The notes under the pieces: generated by a model | The model's database searches: none | The model's input: the letters and a program-made list of their open reading frames with translations, nothing else | What the model was told of the DNA's origin: nothing | Translations under genes and position numbers: made by a program | Assembly: GCF_016801865.2 (NCBI RefSeq) | Contig: NC_068937.1 | Span: forward strand, 130,303,779 to 130,367,778 | DNA from: Culex pipiens pallens | Taxonomy: Eukaryota; Arthropoda; Insecta; Diptera; Culicidae | Direction: 5' to 3' | DNA: 64,000 bases | Shown here: positions 33,776 to 45,903 of the stretch, one piece after another | How positions within the stretch are numbered: the first letter of the stretch is position 1 | Layout: every line of letters begins with the position of its first letter

Positions 33776-34600
33776 AAATTTGGGGCAACAAGTTTTGCCT
33801 AAATACTTGTCCAGAAAATGACCCAGAGTCCCATCCTAGAAGGATTTTCAAATTTATGGAATATTTGAATTAAAATATTTGAAGTTCAAATATTTCTGGA
33901 ATTTTTTTCCTCCACATGGCCTCATGCCAAGTTGTATTTTTATGCTCCAGGAATGTAGGGCAACATGTTTTGCCCAGGAACATGTCCAGGAGATGACCCA
34001 GAGTCCCATCCCAGAAGGATTTTTAAATTTATTAAATATTTGAATTAAAATATTTGATGTTACAATATTCCTGGATTTTTTTTCATTCACATCCAAATTT
34101 TCATACTCCAGGAATGTAGGGCAATAAATTTTGCCAAGAAACATGTCCAGGTAATGTTAATTGTTCGTTTTTTTTTTAAATTTTGGAATCTCTCTTAAAA
34201 ATTGTTCCTGGGATAACCATGACAAGTTATCCCGCATGCCATAAAGATGGCCGCCATAGCGCTATAAATTATTCCCGGGATAACCATCTGTGGGATAACT
34301 CTTCCCACCTGATATGTCTTGGGAGTCTTCACCCAAAATTTAAGCCAATTTGGTCCACCCCATCTCGAGATATCGTGGCACCAGTAAATAAACTTGGTGT
34401 TCAGATAAAAACGCTCACAAAGTTTGACAGTTCGCTTTGCGCATGGCAAAATTTTAAGCTTAAATCGTCTCTTACTCACTTCAATCATGAAATATTTTTA
34501 TGAAACTTTCAGGAGTGATTGAAAATCATCTATTAAGCGGATTTAAAAAAATTCTGCTTTATGAAATTTTGAGATTTTTCACATGTATGTAACCCCTTAA

Positions 34601-35655
34601 TAAAAATAAGCTTGAAACCTAAAGTAATTTTTCAAACCTTCCAATGCACCATAGATTTCTAAATTCTGAAGTTAGTATGAACATTGAAAAAGTAAGCGAG
34701 AAATAAAAAAATATAATTTTATTTTTATCAAAACTACTTCTTTCAAAAAAGATTCTTATTTTTTTTTAATTTTAAGAAGTTCATTCAGGAAATTCAGAAA
34801 AAAACGATTTTTGAGCATAATTTGAAAAAATCTAAAATCCAACAAACCTTCAATCACCCTCCTCCCATCCATCTCATCGACCGTGAAAACTTTCTGCGGG
34901 TTTTTCTTCACTCTATCCAGAACGGGGGAAAAGGGTCGAGAGGGGGCCGGCCATTTCCTTCCCGTTTATTGCGCCTCAGTGGGTCATAAAATGGCGGCAC
35001 ACCTGCCACGCCACGTCCGCCGGAATCCGGAATCCACCCATCACCCGTCTGGGCACTCAACTCTTTCTCGGACAAAACTTTCCGGATTGGAGTTAAATTT
35101 GGATTAAGGTCACCTTCTGGCGGGCTGATTTTTCGCACACCTGGAAGAGGACTTTGCTGGGTTTAAAGGGTTGAGTGGATTGAAGAGGATTGTTTCTACA
35201 AATTTCATTTTATAAGAAAGTTTACAAGTCCCCTTATCTGTGACGGGTCTTCACCGTCTAAACAGAAAATCAATTTTCATCCAGGTTAGGATTAGGTTCC
35301 ATTTTCGCGGTCTACTCTACAATCAGCTGCGGGTTCCCGGCATCGCCGGCTAATAAGATAGAGCAACTGTATGCAGGTCTCTGGTGTGGGTTGCCGGCCC
35401 TCATCAGCAAAGGCAGAGGAGATTTGCCGGCCTAATCCGGCCATCATCGCGTGTTTAGCCGGCGAGCAGCTCTTTATTAGCGAGCAGTGGCAGTCACGGA
35501 GGATTCGTCCACAGTGTCCTGGGACTACCCGATGCGATGAAGATGTGTCTTTTCACGCGGTGTGGCCGTTGCTGCGGTTGTCATCGGGTACAGTGGTTGA
35601 CGGAACGAAGGTAACGAGGTTGATGTCTTCGTTCTTTTTAGGTTTTTGAGATAAC
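34601..35655. other. Non-coding DNA with a single-copy island
   Basis: 34601-34850 is AT-rich. 34870-35130 and 35280-35640 are GC-richer and single-copy in look, with unrecognised frames of 74-92 codons. GCCGGC words cluster at 35340-35465. No splice-bounded exon could be supported. Confidence 0.45.
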
Positions 35656-36140
35656 TCACAAGATAGTGTTACAAGACAGTTTCACAAGACAGTGTCACAA
35701 GACAGTGTCACAAGACAGTGTCACAAGACAGTGTCACAAGACAGTGTCACAAGACAGTGTCACAAGACAGTGTCACAAGACAGTGTCACAAGACAGTGTC
35801 ACAAGACAGTGTCACAAGACAGTGTCACAAGACAGTGTCACAAGACAGTGTCACAAGACAGTGTCACAAGACAGTGTCACAAGACAGTGTCACAAGACAG
35901 TGTCACAAGACAGTGTCACAAGACAGCGTTACAAGACAGTGTCACAAGACAGTGTCACAATAATGTCACAAGACAGTGTCACAAGACAGTGTCACAAGAC
36001 AATGTCACAAGACAGAGTCAGAAGATTGCATCTCAAGAAAACGTTACAAGATAGTGTCTCAAAGAATGTCTCTAGACAGTGTCACAAGACTGCGTCACAA
36101 AACGGTGTCTCAAGGTGTTGTCAAAAGATAGCCTCACAAG
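35656..36140. repeat. 13-bp minisatellite (AGTGTCACAAGAC)n
   Basis: About 20 near-identical units lie between 35690 and 35930, followed by increasingly variable copies to about 36140. Because 13 is not a multiple of 3 and the plus strand makes no stop, all three plus frames stay open with a TRQCHKTVSQDSV 13-residue repeat, giving up to 187 codons. The minus strand is closed by TGA. This is a repeat effect and not evidence for a protein. Confidence 0.96.
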
Positions 36141-38830
36141 ATAACGAAAACATATCTAACCTGAACATATCTTTGACCAGTACTGTAGCGCCTCCCGGGA
36201 CACGGAATCACCTGATGGTTAGAGCCTAGAACATTGCTTGCGAAAATTGAAGAAATATCAAGTTTCAACGACATCGAACGCAAATGAGACGCGGGATTAG
36301 GGTAAGATTTTCACAGGATTTTCTCTGTGTCCTGTTGTGTAGGCCAGAACACCGAAATTTCCTTTAATTTTGTCACGCCCAAATTTAGCAATAAGGAAGA
36401 CCTCATTGGCAAGGTATTAACCGGATTTCCAGAAGAAATACGACAGCTTTCGTACCCTTATCTATCAACTAGTCAACGCGAAAAGCGTTGTGTGCTCTAG
36501 GGGCAAACCGCAAAACCCGTAACGGGGCTGGCAAGCCCGCAGTGACGACGACTCGCTGATGATCTGCGCCAGCATCAACTTCAGTGAGTTCACTATTGGG
36601 TACGGTTTTGCGAAAAACACGAACCGCAGATTCACTGCCACGTGGCGCAAAAAAACGCCACTACATTCCGCGGCAAAACCGGAAGGCACACACACACACA
36701 CAGCTCGTCACACAAAAGACGCAAAATGTGACACATGAAATCCGACATAAATCCGAGCGAGCACCGGGGCTTTTTCATCCCCCTGGGAACACGGCACTGG
36801 ACAGTGGTGCTGGTTGCTGGTTTTGAAAGGTCAAAATTAAAATTTGACAGCTGACAGTTGTTTTTTTGTGTCATTGGTGTGTCACGTTGACCCTACATTT
36901 TTAATTTACCCAAATCTCAATTTTGACCCCACTTTTGGTCCACTGTTCCCGTCAGAACCCCGACAGGGCGCTTCTTTGTGGCGCGTTGTGTGGAGCGTTT
37001 CCGTTGGAGCAAACACCGCAAACAAAAAAAAAAAGTCCAACGTTGCCAACGGAGTCCGCCCCTCGTGAGGGAAAAAAACGCGAAAGCTCAATCTGTTCGT
37101 TTTGGCGCTTATTTTGTTTAGACTGTCGTCGAGATTTGCTGGCTGGCGGAAACAAAAATCAGAATTTCTCATCAGCAGCGTGAATCTGAGCGAAGGTCAA
37201 AACTTTAAACTTTAAAATGCTAAATCCCACCAAAAAGAAGACCTTCTGGCCCTAATCTTGGAATCGTTTGGCTCGAAACCATAACTTTCAACATAACTTT
37301 CCTACGATTCCATTCAAGGATTCTAAATGGTTGACCTCAAAATTGGACCAAATTTCGGGATCTGCTTTTTCCTTTCATTCAGAGCTGTCCTTCAAACGAA
37401 ATCTTTGGCAGAGTGCAGATTGGGCCATTTTGCACCCATCGGATTCTGGGAAACTTAAAATTTAATACATTCTCTCCACACACTATCCATTCCGATCATA
37501 ATCCTCAGGCCGCAGTTGGGTCATCTCTTCGTCGTTATCCTTGGCTTTTGGAAAATGTTGGTGTGTGGAACAACGTTATCGCTCTATCTGAAGCAGCTGT
37601 GCCAGAAGAATTTCTTATACCAAAACACCAAAATCATTTAAAAAATCCATCAAATTTAAATAACTGAAAATTTTCTTACAATAATGTAATGTAATTTGTA
37701 GGCCCTTTTCGAAAGGTATTTGGATTTTTTTTTTCCAAAAACGATCAGAAAATTTAACAATTATTTCAGAATTTACATTGAAAATTAGACTGTAAGTTTT
37801 TGAAAAATCAGTGTTTGGAATTTAATTTGGATGACACATGAAAAAAATCAATTAAGGCAAAATATACCCATCTAATCTAATCAAACACCTATCTTCGTCA
37901 TATGGAGAGTTTGATGCTCGATATAAGCTCCAAAAATACTATTTAGGCTATAAACATACCAGCAACAGCACCGCCTCGAGTAAGCACGCAAATTTATGCC
38001 AATTACTGGCCAAAAAGATCAAATTTAATGCACTTTTGATCATAATTTCTATTTTTCGAGACCATTTCGTATCATTTTGGTGGCACACACATCTACACGC
38101 AAGATGAGAGGTTAACTGCTTAACGAAAGTCGCCATCAATATCTTTTCACTTGCGCTAACGTTTTCAAAGCGCTCAAGATATAAAACTGCTTCCAACTAC
38201 CGGCAACATGTTCTTTTGCACATTAGTTAGTCACTCACTTGAAAAATAATCCCGAAACATGTAAATAATTAGCTAGCGCCATCAAAAAAACAAACGCGCC
38301 AAGTCTTTTGACGTTTGACTTTTGACGACCCATTCCAATCGAAGGCTGAAGAAAACCGAGCGAGAAGCGAAGAAAAATAAAGAACAAAGGGTGGCCACCA
38401 ACACCAACAGCAGCGCCTGTTGGAGTGAGCCAGTGGTGCCAGGAAACTTTCTCTACAATTGCTACTTTTCGTGAGTGTTCGCATAAATTCTCATCACAAT
38501 TGGCAGCACTAAGCAGACCCAAAAGAGCGCTGGAAGAAAAAAGAACTAAGCTGAAAATAGAAAAATGGGCGTGGCCCAATGCATTCTCGACTGATTAGAA
38601 TACATTTGGGATTTTTTTTTAAATGCTTGTAAAAGGAATAGAATAACTTTTAGTAAAAGTGAAAATAAACAGAAATGTTCACAAAAAGTTGCTCTACTCG
38701 TTGGTGTACTTGGTTTTAAAAAATTCCAAGGAACTCTCTAGATTATTCAGCATCATTCAAACACGACCACTAATCAGGCTTAAAATGGGTTCATTTCCCC
38801 TGATTGTTCCTTCTATTTTCTTTGGCAGAA
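36141..38830. other. Non-coding DNA with single-copy islands
   Basis: GC-richer islands occur at about 36440-37190 and 38050-38590, with AT-rich DNA between. A short CA repeat lies at 36688-36702. Several overlapping frames of 60-114 codons exist on both strands of the islands; none shows a known motif or a clear codon bias. It may be intronic. Confidence 0.45.
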
Positions 38831-39277
38831 CCCGAGCAGACGGAAATAACTTGGGAATAACATTTTTGGATATTGGAAAATACTTGGCCAATAACATTTT
38901 ATGTTATTTATAACAAGATTTGTTATTCGCCGTTATGATTTTTTTGTTATTGGATTGTTATTGTAATAACAGACTAATAACATTTTAAGTTATTCTTCGA
39001 ACAAATCTTTGTTATTATTTTTTGTTATTTTAACAACTAATCCGATCATCCCAATAACAGTTTGAGGTATTCTTCCATAACAAAAAATGTTATTCTCAAG
39101 TTGTTCTGGCTTTCAATCAATATCAGACCAATAACAAATTTTGTTATGATAACATAAACTGTTATTGAACTCTTATGCAAAAATGGATTTTGCAAGAATA
39201 TTCCATAACACTTTCTGTTATTTTAACAGTATTTGTTATTGAAATGGCATGAATTTAGTTATTACCGTCTGTTCGGG
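38831..39277 (+). mobile_element. 447-bp MITE with CCCGAGCAGACGG ends, copy 1
   Basis: The ends CCCGAGCAGACGGAAATAAC and GTTATTACCGTCTGTTCGGG are inverse copies. The interior is built from closely spaced ATAACA and TGTTAT words in alternating orientation, which would form a row of small hairpins. Copy 2 follows in inverse orientation after 9 bp (AAACGAGAA), and copy 3 is at 41990. The flanks are AA on both sides, an apparent 2-bp duplication. Non-autonomous, superfamily unknown. Confidence 0.88.
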
Positions 39278-39286
39278 AAACGAGAA

Positions 39287-39733
39287 CCCGGGCAGACGGT
39301 AATAACAAAATTCATGTCATTTCAATAACAAATACTGTTAAAATAACAGAAAGTGTTATGGAATCTTCTTGAAAAATCCATTTTTGCATAAGAGTTCAAT
39401 AACAGTTTATGTTATCATAACAAAATTTGTTATTGGTCTGATATTGATTGAAAGCCAGAACAACTTGAGAATAACATTTTTTGTTATGGAAGAATACCTC
39501 AAACTGTTATTGGGATGATCGGATTAGTTGTTAAAATAACAAAAAATGATAACAAAGATTTGTTCGAAGAATAACTTAAAATGTTATTAGTCTGTTATTA
39601 CAATAACAATCCAATAACAAAAAAATCATAACGGCGAATAACAAATCTTGTTATAAATAACATAAAATGTTATTGGCCAAGTATTTTCCAATATCCAAAA
39701 ATGTTATTCCCAAGTTATTTCCGTCTGCTCGGG
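39287..39733 (-). mobile_element. 447-bp MITE with CCCGAGCAGACGG ends, copy 2 (inverted)
   Basis: The inverse of copy 1 with exactly the same length and only a few differences, such as GAATCTTCTTG against its partner near 39195. Copies 1 and 2 make a 904-bp palindrome with a 9-bp spacer. Both copies are preceded by AGAA and followed by AAA, so the second may have inserted close to the first or arisen by local inversion. Confidence 0.88.
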
Positions 39734-40030
39734 AAAACCAATCTCCAATGTTTTAATAATAGATTCATCAGAAATTTATTGAAAAAAATTAAAAGATTAT
39801 ATCAATTTCACAAAAACATCAGCTTTGTTTTAAACAATTAAATAACAATAAATGTTGGATAAAACAATTCACTTGTAAAACAAAAACGATATTTTTTAAG
39901 CGGAATTTAAAATTTTAAAATGTTTGATGTAAGACTGTTCATCTAACTTTTTATTGAACTTCTCATGTTTGAAATCAAACTTATAAAACTCACAAAATAT
40001 TAAAAAAATCAATGACACATAAGTGATTAA

Positions 40031-40125
40031 GTGAGTGAGTGAGTGAGTGAGTGAGTAAGTGAGTCAGTGTGTGAATAAGTGAGTGGGTGAGTGTGCGAGT
40101 GAGTGAGTGAGTGAGTGAGTGAGCA
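40031..40125. repeat. (GTGA)n microsatellite
   Basis: About 22 tetranucleotide units with interruptions such as GTAAGTGAGTCAGTGTGTGAATAA in the middle. Confidence 0.9.
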
Positions 40126-40216
40126 AGTTCAATAGCTATTGAGTAATTGAGTTAGTAAGATGGTGTGTTTTTACTCCCGTTTAATAAATTTTGCTTTTCT
40201 AAATGTTGGCTATCAA

Positions 40217-40371
40217 TAATAATATCTAGCAAAACAATGTAAATGGGCCAATGTAAGTTTGTAAACAAATAGTGTAGCCTGCGCACTCCTAATCCACATA
40301 CGTGAGAATCATTCATTCTTTGTTTACAAACTCACATTAGCTCATTCACATTGTTTTTTTCTTGATATTTG
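40217..40371. repeat. Small foldback, about 155 bp
   Basis: AATATCTAGCAAAACAATGT and GCCAATGTAAGTTTGTAAACA are matched inverted by TGTTTACAAACTCACATTAGC and ACATTGTTTTTTTCTTGATATT. The loop of about 60 bp is GC-richer. No convincing target duplication was found. Confidence 0.65.
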
Positions 40372-40998
40372 TTAGCTGACAAATTAAATAACATTAAATC
40401 TCTCAATGCTTGGGACAATTCAGCGAATTGGTACTAGCTGCACAAATTGTTCGTAATTTTGGTCTCATTTCATTAGACTGTTTTGAAAATATTAAATTTA
40501 TAAATCTATCCTCTTTGAATAACATAGGCAAATCATTTTTGAAAAAAACGTCTTTGAATAGGTAATTTTTTAAATGAACAAATATTTCTGGAATCTGCCA
40601 ACCCTGTCTTAAGTAATATTTATCAAAATTTACAAAACTTTGCATAGCCACTTATCGTGAATGTTTCTAAAAAATATTTCCGATACATTTTCATGGAAAA
40701 AAACACAGCAAAAAGGTAGTTAATATTGGAAATATTGTCTCTAAGTTATACAATATGAACAAGTATAAACAAACAAAAGTTTTATTTTTATTTTTAATTG
40801 GAAGAAACTTTGTACATGCATTCATTTCTTTTACCATACAAGGCACCAAATAATTTGGCGAGCTGTGGTCATACAAAATGGGCATTTTAATATTCGAAAA
40901 TGTGTTTCTTTCTGATGGATTTAGTGTCTTCTGCAAAGTTGTATGTTATGAATAGGATTTTTAGAGAAAAAAATGAATGCAGAGAGAAAATCACGATA

Positions 40999-41470
40999 CC
41001 GTAAACCGGGGTGACTTTGATAGGTTTTTAATTTGTTTTTAGAATATTTTCCAACAGGTAAGGTTTTTCTCAAGATTATTATTTTTAAAACATGTACTGG
41101 GGTAGACCACACAAAGTCCATGCACTATTTCGGAAAAAAGTTTTTTCAATAATGTTTAGAAAAATAGTTACGTTAAAAATTCTTAGTTTTAATTCCGGGG
41201 TGACTTTGATAGTCATAGTTTTTCTTTTTTAAATCATATTTAAGTTGTTCAAACTTTATTTGTGCGTTAAATGTACCATCACTAAAGTAGCTGATATAGT
41301 TTTTAAGAAAAAAAAATCAATGTTTATATTTAGTTAACTAAGTGTATGAGCTTTTAAGCAAAATACATATAAATTTTAGGCAAAATTGTTAAAAAGCCGG
41401 AATTTTGCCTAAAATTTGTTAAAACTAGTTTTGTTTGTAAAATTATCGATTTATATTGCGTGTTTTTAGA
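40999..41470 (-). mobile_element. Truncated CCGTAAAC element, one end present
   Basis: Starts CCGTAAACCGGGGTGACTTT after TA and aligns with the reverse complement of about 49300-49743, the right part of the complete element at 48868. Shared words include ATTTTAGGCAAAATTGTTAA, ACTAGTTTTGTTT and GTACATTTGAC/GCGTTAAATGTACC. Homology weakens after 41470 and no second end is seen, so the copy is broken or strongly diverged. Confidence 0.75.
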
Positions 41471-41989
41471 TGCATACTAACATTTCCAATTGAAAACGAC
41501 AAAACTTTTTTTTACAAAGGGCATCGTATTCAAGTTATAGGCAACTCCTTAAAATATGTTTTGAATAGATAAGAAAATTTCCTACAATTTCCCTTTTTTT
41601 ACTTCGTTGATCAGTCTGCTAATAGTTGAGATAAAGCCTCTTTATGTTTAAATATTGTAAATTATGGGTTTTTCTCAGTGTTATCTATAGGCCCTCATTT
41701 TCAACTTGTGATTGCTCGGAAACAGTTGGTTCGATTTTCAATTCTCAAAAAATTGTTTTTCAAATGTTTTGCTCTTTTTTGTTAAAATATGTAATGACAA
41801 CATTTTATAATCAAGTTTCCTTTTAAAAGAGCTTAAAAAACATTAGGTTTAATTTTAAAAATTTTACATTATTTTTATGAAAATCAGAACATCCTTTCTC
41901 AAGATAGTTTTTCAAATATTGTCATATCCAAAAACATATATAAAGCTTTGTATGGAGAAACAATTATGCAAAATGGCTTCTTGTGACTT
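41471..41989. other. AT-rich non-coding DNA
   Basis: No gene. It may contain the decayed remainder of the CCGTAAAC element. A stretch near 41960 (AAACAATTATGCAAAATGG) recurs inverted near 53614. Confidence 0.45.
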
Positions 41990-42439
41990 CCCGGGCAGAC
42001 GGTTATAACAAAATTCATGCCATTTCAATAAAAAAAATACTGTTAAAATAACAGAAAGTGTTATGGAATCTTCTTGAAAAAATTCATTTTTGCATAAGGG
42101 TTTAATGACAGTTTACGTTATCATAACAAAATTTGTTATTGGTCTGATATTGGTTTAAAGCCAAAACAACTTTGGAATAACATTTTTTGTTATGGAAGAA
42201 TACCTCCAACTGTTATTGGGATGATCAGATTAGTTGTTAAAATAACAAAAAAGAATAACAAAGATTTGTTCGAAGAATAACTAAAAATGTTATTGGTCTG
42301 TTGTTACAATAACAATCCGATAACAAAAAAATCATAACAGCGAATAACAAATCTTGTTATAAATAACATAAAATGTTACTGGCCTAGTATTTTCAAATAT
42401 TAAAAAATGTTATTCCCAATTTATTTCCGTCTGCTCGGG
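41990..42439 (-). mobile_element. 450-bp MITE with CCCGGGCAGACGG ends, copy 3
   Basis: Same family and orientation as copy 2, more diverged from it than copies 1 and 2 are from each other. Its ends are CCCGGGCAGACGGTTATAAC and TTTCCGTCTGCTCGGG. The row of ATAACA/TGTTAT words is conserved. Flanks TT and AT do not give a clear duplication. Confidence 0.85.
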
Positions 42440-45394
42440 ATAGGGAATGTTTGGACAATGTTTCATCAAAATCAAAGAATGCAAAACTAAAGATTTTGAA
42501 AAAAGTTTTGAAATTATTCTTTTTATAATTTATTTAAAAAAATATTCAACTCTCGTTTAGCAATTTGCGAACTCTCAAAAGTAGTTTTTATATGTAAAGT
42601 TATTTTATTGTGAAAAAGGATTTTTTAGTGTTGTTTATTTTGCATTTTGTTTACAATTACACATCTTTAAATTTAATTTCCATTCGAGCGAAATTTAAGA
42701 ATGAAAAGATTTCAACCTATCTCTGCCAAATTTCGGAAATCAAAGTTATAACCAACCTTGGGCACAAGCGGCTGTGGCGTGCCCAAGGTCGTCTGCGGCT
42801 CCGGGGCCACCCCAAGTCCTCCTCACTCCAGCATCAAAATCACGCAAAGTTGGCTGCTGCTCATCAACCGGAAGGCAGAGGAGGGTAGGAAAGTAGGATG
42901 ATAAAAAAGGGAAAAGAACACGTGGAGCAAAACTGCGCACCAAACGCGTGAGAGCCAAAACGTGTTCGAGGCTGTGGAGTGAGTGAGTGAGCTGCGGCTC
43001 CGAGCTGAGAAGAGGATGAAAAAGTGATTATATGAGAAATGAACACATTAGAAAGCTTTTCTCATCCTTTTCGGATGAGGAAGCCGTGGGAGTTGTGGAA
43101 AGGATGTAAGAAGGATTATGGTGATTTTTCTTTCAGAGTTGGTAGAATTTTTCCTTGATGTTTCTGGTCTTTCTGGTGGATGCAAAAAAAAATATTTTTG
43201 ATTAAGAAGTGTTCATTCAATTCCAGTAGAAAAGGTCTACTAAACTACAGTTTTTCAGAGAACACAAGCTTCACCCGAATCTCTGAAACCTTTTTTTCTC
43301 CAGCAGAGCAGTAACCAGCTAAATAAATGACACTTTTCAGTATAATTTCCACCAGAAGGAAACTCAACACTTTTTCCTCCAATTTCAGTTGGAACGCGGT
43401 GACAACGACATCGAGCTGCGCACAAAAAATACTGCTAAAAAACGAAAAATAATCGAGAAACGGAAACAAACAGGGTGGAAAATGGCTGCCTTTTGTCAGT
43501 CAATATGTACACGCAAACGCAAACATGTTTGGAGAATAAAAGAAAAAAAAATGGGAAGCCTTTTTGACTTTGCTTCGCCGTCGTCGTCGTCGAAGCTGGT
43601 TTTCGTTTGGTGATGAGATTTTTCAATTCTTCCTATCGTCAAAGAAAAACTGTCAGCTTGATTGGTCTCAGCTGGGGTTTTTGTGGTGGTGTTGATTGAG
43701 AAATTGTGACGAGGTGACAGGAGGGGGTTGGAGATAGATACTGTTAGGTTGTTAGTTTTGTTTTTATAGGAGAATGGTCTACTGCCCAAACTTGTTTTTC
43801 CTAAATTTTTATGTTGCCCCTGTTCAGGATGTCATTTTAAGCTACTTTTGTCCTACGAAAAACTTTACTTCTCTTTCTTTGTTTTTTCTTGTTTCATTTT
43901 TAGTATTTTTATTTGCAATTATCATGTTAAGGTAATGTTTGTTTTTGATAGTATTTGGCTTTAACTACCACCTCCTATCATTATCTTTTGTCTTTTTAGT
44001 TTTTATAGTACAATACCATTGTCATTTAAATAGTAGAAAAATGTGTAGAGGCATAGTCTGGGACATTACAAATACCTATTACTGCATACTAATTTTTACA
44101 AAACATGTACGAAATGTTTGTGCAAAGCACAGCCAACGTTGATCCCAGATAAAATAACATTTTTTAATAATTGGCAATGTCACATAAAACAACTGAAACT
44201 TCCAACCCTAATATTTTCTTAAATTTAATGAGATCTTCTTCCAAATAAATATCGAAAATTGGTTGAAAATTTGATTTTCGGCAAACTTTTAGAGGGTTAA
44301 AATAACCCGAAATTTTAGCCTGTTAGGATCCTCCATTGAGTCCCTTCTTTCTTTTGACAAATACAAACTTCTTATTCTTCAATTTGAGCATTTTATGGTG
44401 ATTTCAAAAAGGATACTAGTTTGAAGATCTGGCAACACTGTCCTAAGTTCAGAGCACTAAGCTACCCATAAATTTTGACGTCGTGAACCGATTTCGAGTA
44501 AGGCTGATGCAACTATTTTTCAAGGATTATATCGCCCCCACTCCCTTCTTCAAATTTGCTCTGAAAAATCAAGTGGCATTATTATTTCCAAAAGCTCCAA
44601 AATTTTAATGAAATAGTGAATGTTAAAAATTTAAACATTTGTGAAATTTTATGATTCATTCGAGCAAATTATTTTGAAAATTTTGGAATCCATTTCAAAT
44701 GGGCGTAATTTTGAATATTTGCCCCCTTTTATCATTAGTTGCTGAGATATTTGCATCACAAAATGTGGGAATGGTTGGATGAGACTTTAAAAAAACTATT
44801 TTTTCTTTCTTTTATTCGCTGTATTCCAGCAACCAGAGGTCCAATTTTCAATGTCTCTTGGAAAATTTTGTTGGAAATTTTCTGAACTTAAAATATATCC
44901 GGAATGGAAAATCATAGACAAAATTCGTAAAATCTTTTTTTTTAGCTTAAATTTAACTTAAAGTGGCAAAGTCTTTAAAACACTGCATTTCTTTTAAAAT
45001 CTGTGTCTTTTTGATTACAAATTTAATTTGGCATTGAAAACGTTAGCCAAAAAAATTGTTGACCATAATTTTTTTTTCAAAAACACATTTTGTTAATAAT
45101 TCATACCTCCGCGATTTTTTTATTAATACTTGTTAATGGCTTATGGCTTTTATTAATACTTGTTAATGGCTTAAAAGTTGCGGTTTCCCCCCTTTAAACA
45201 TATAAAAACATGAAAATACGGATTATTTGAAATTGATTTTTTGCGAAATAAAGGTAATTTAAAAATCGGCAAAAAATCCTCGCAACTATTTTATTCTGAA
45301 TAGTCTTTATCAATGCCTACAACTTTGCCGAAGACATCAAATTACGTACCATTTTTGTATGAACAGCTGCCAAAATTGTATGGAGACTTGTATG
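42440..45394. other. Non-coding DNA: islands then AT-rich tract
   Basis: GC-richer single-copy islands lie at about 42746-43130 and 43380-43740, and one has a GTCGTCGTCGTC run near 43577. The remainder is AT-rich. ATCTGGCAACACTG at 44427-44440 is a solo hAT-like end. A perfect 23-bp duplication with 30-bp period (TATTAATACTTGTTAATGGC start) lies at 45121-45173. The minus-strand copy of the CTTCGGCAAAG repeat is near 45309-45340. Confidence 0.45.
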
Positions 45395-45613
45395 CACAGC
45401 AAAAAAAATGTGTAAATTTGGAAGGTGTAATTTAAGAAGGTTGAATATTACCTCTTTAATGATGTAATTTTACCTCAATTTAGACTGAAAAAGCAACATT
45501 ACACCAGAATAGTGGTAAAATTACACATTTACAGAGGTAAAATTACACATTTTTTCTGACATAAAAGATGTACCCCTTTTTAGGTGAAATTTCACCATGT
45601 TTTTTTTTCTGTG
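45395..45613. mobile_element. 219-bp MITE with CACAGCAAAAAAA ends
   Basis: Starts CACAGCAAAAAAAATGTG and ends CATGTTTTTTTTTCTGTG. Its last 70 bp (TCTGACATAAAAGATGTACC onward) match the right end of the element at 20560-21119. Repeated GTGTAATTT and AAATTACAC words allow internal folding. The flanks read TG on both sides, where a TA pair would be expected for this family. Confidence 0.75.
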
Positions 45614-45816
45614 TGGGAGAACCAACGACATAACATTGCTTCTATGGTCATAGAAAAGGCCCCCACAAAGTTTGAGCCAAATAAAAAAAAAAAAATAAAA
45701 AAAATATAATAATTGTCGAAATCGGTTGATTTCGTAAAGAATTGTTCAAATATGAAGTATTTTTTTTTTTTAATGGACCTATAAACTATTGTCATTGATA
45801 TGTTTATAGGACCTAT

Positions 45817-45903
<87 letters not shown>

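Larger units (their letters stand above)
30447..34596. mobile_element. 4.15-kb TTAA-flanked foldback element
   Basis: The ends GGGGTTACATACATG and CATGTATGTAACCCC are perfect inverted repeats flanked by TTAA (30443-30446 and 34597-34600). Imperfect pairing continues inward (GACCAAATCGGCTCGAAATTT near 30628 against its inverse near 34345). It then becomes strong through 30786-31500 and 33780-34315, for example TAGCGCTATGGCGGCCATC. A TTAA duplication is typical of piggyBac-type elements, although the GGGG ends differ from the common CCY start. No transposase frame exists, and the centre is occupied by further insertions. Confidence 0.85.
39734..40996. other. AT-rich non-coding DNA with small repeats
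   Basis: No gene. The segment holds the GTGA microsatellite and the small foldback listed separately. A diverged CTTCTGCAAAGTTGTA copy of the dispersed repeat lies at about 40911-40950. Confidence 0.5.

Noticed and set aside
35666..36229. 187-codon plus-strand frame with a TRQCHKTVSQDSV repeat
   Set aside because: All three plus frames are open because the 13-bp unit has no stop on that strand.
45818..45899. The tail of a processed retrocopy
   Set aside because: No target duplication or recognisable transcript sequence lies before the A-run.
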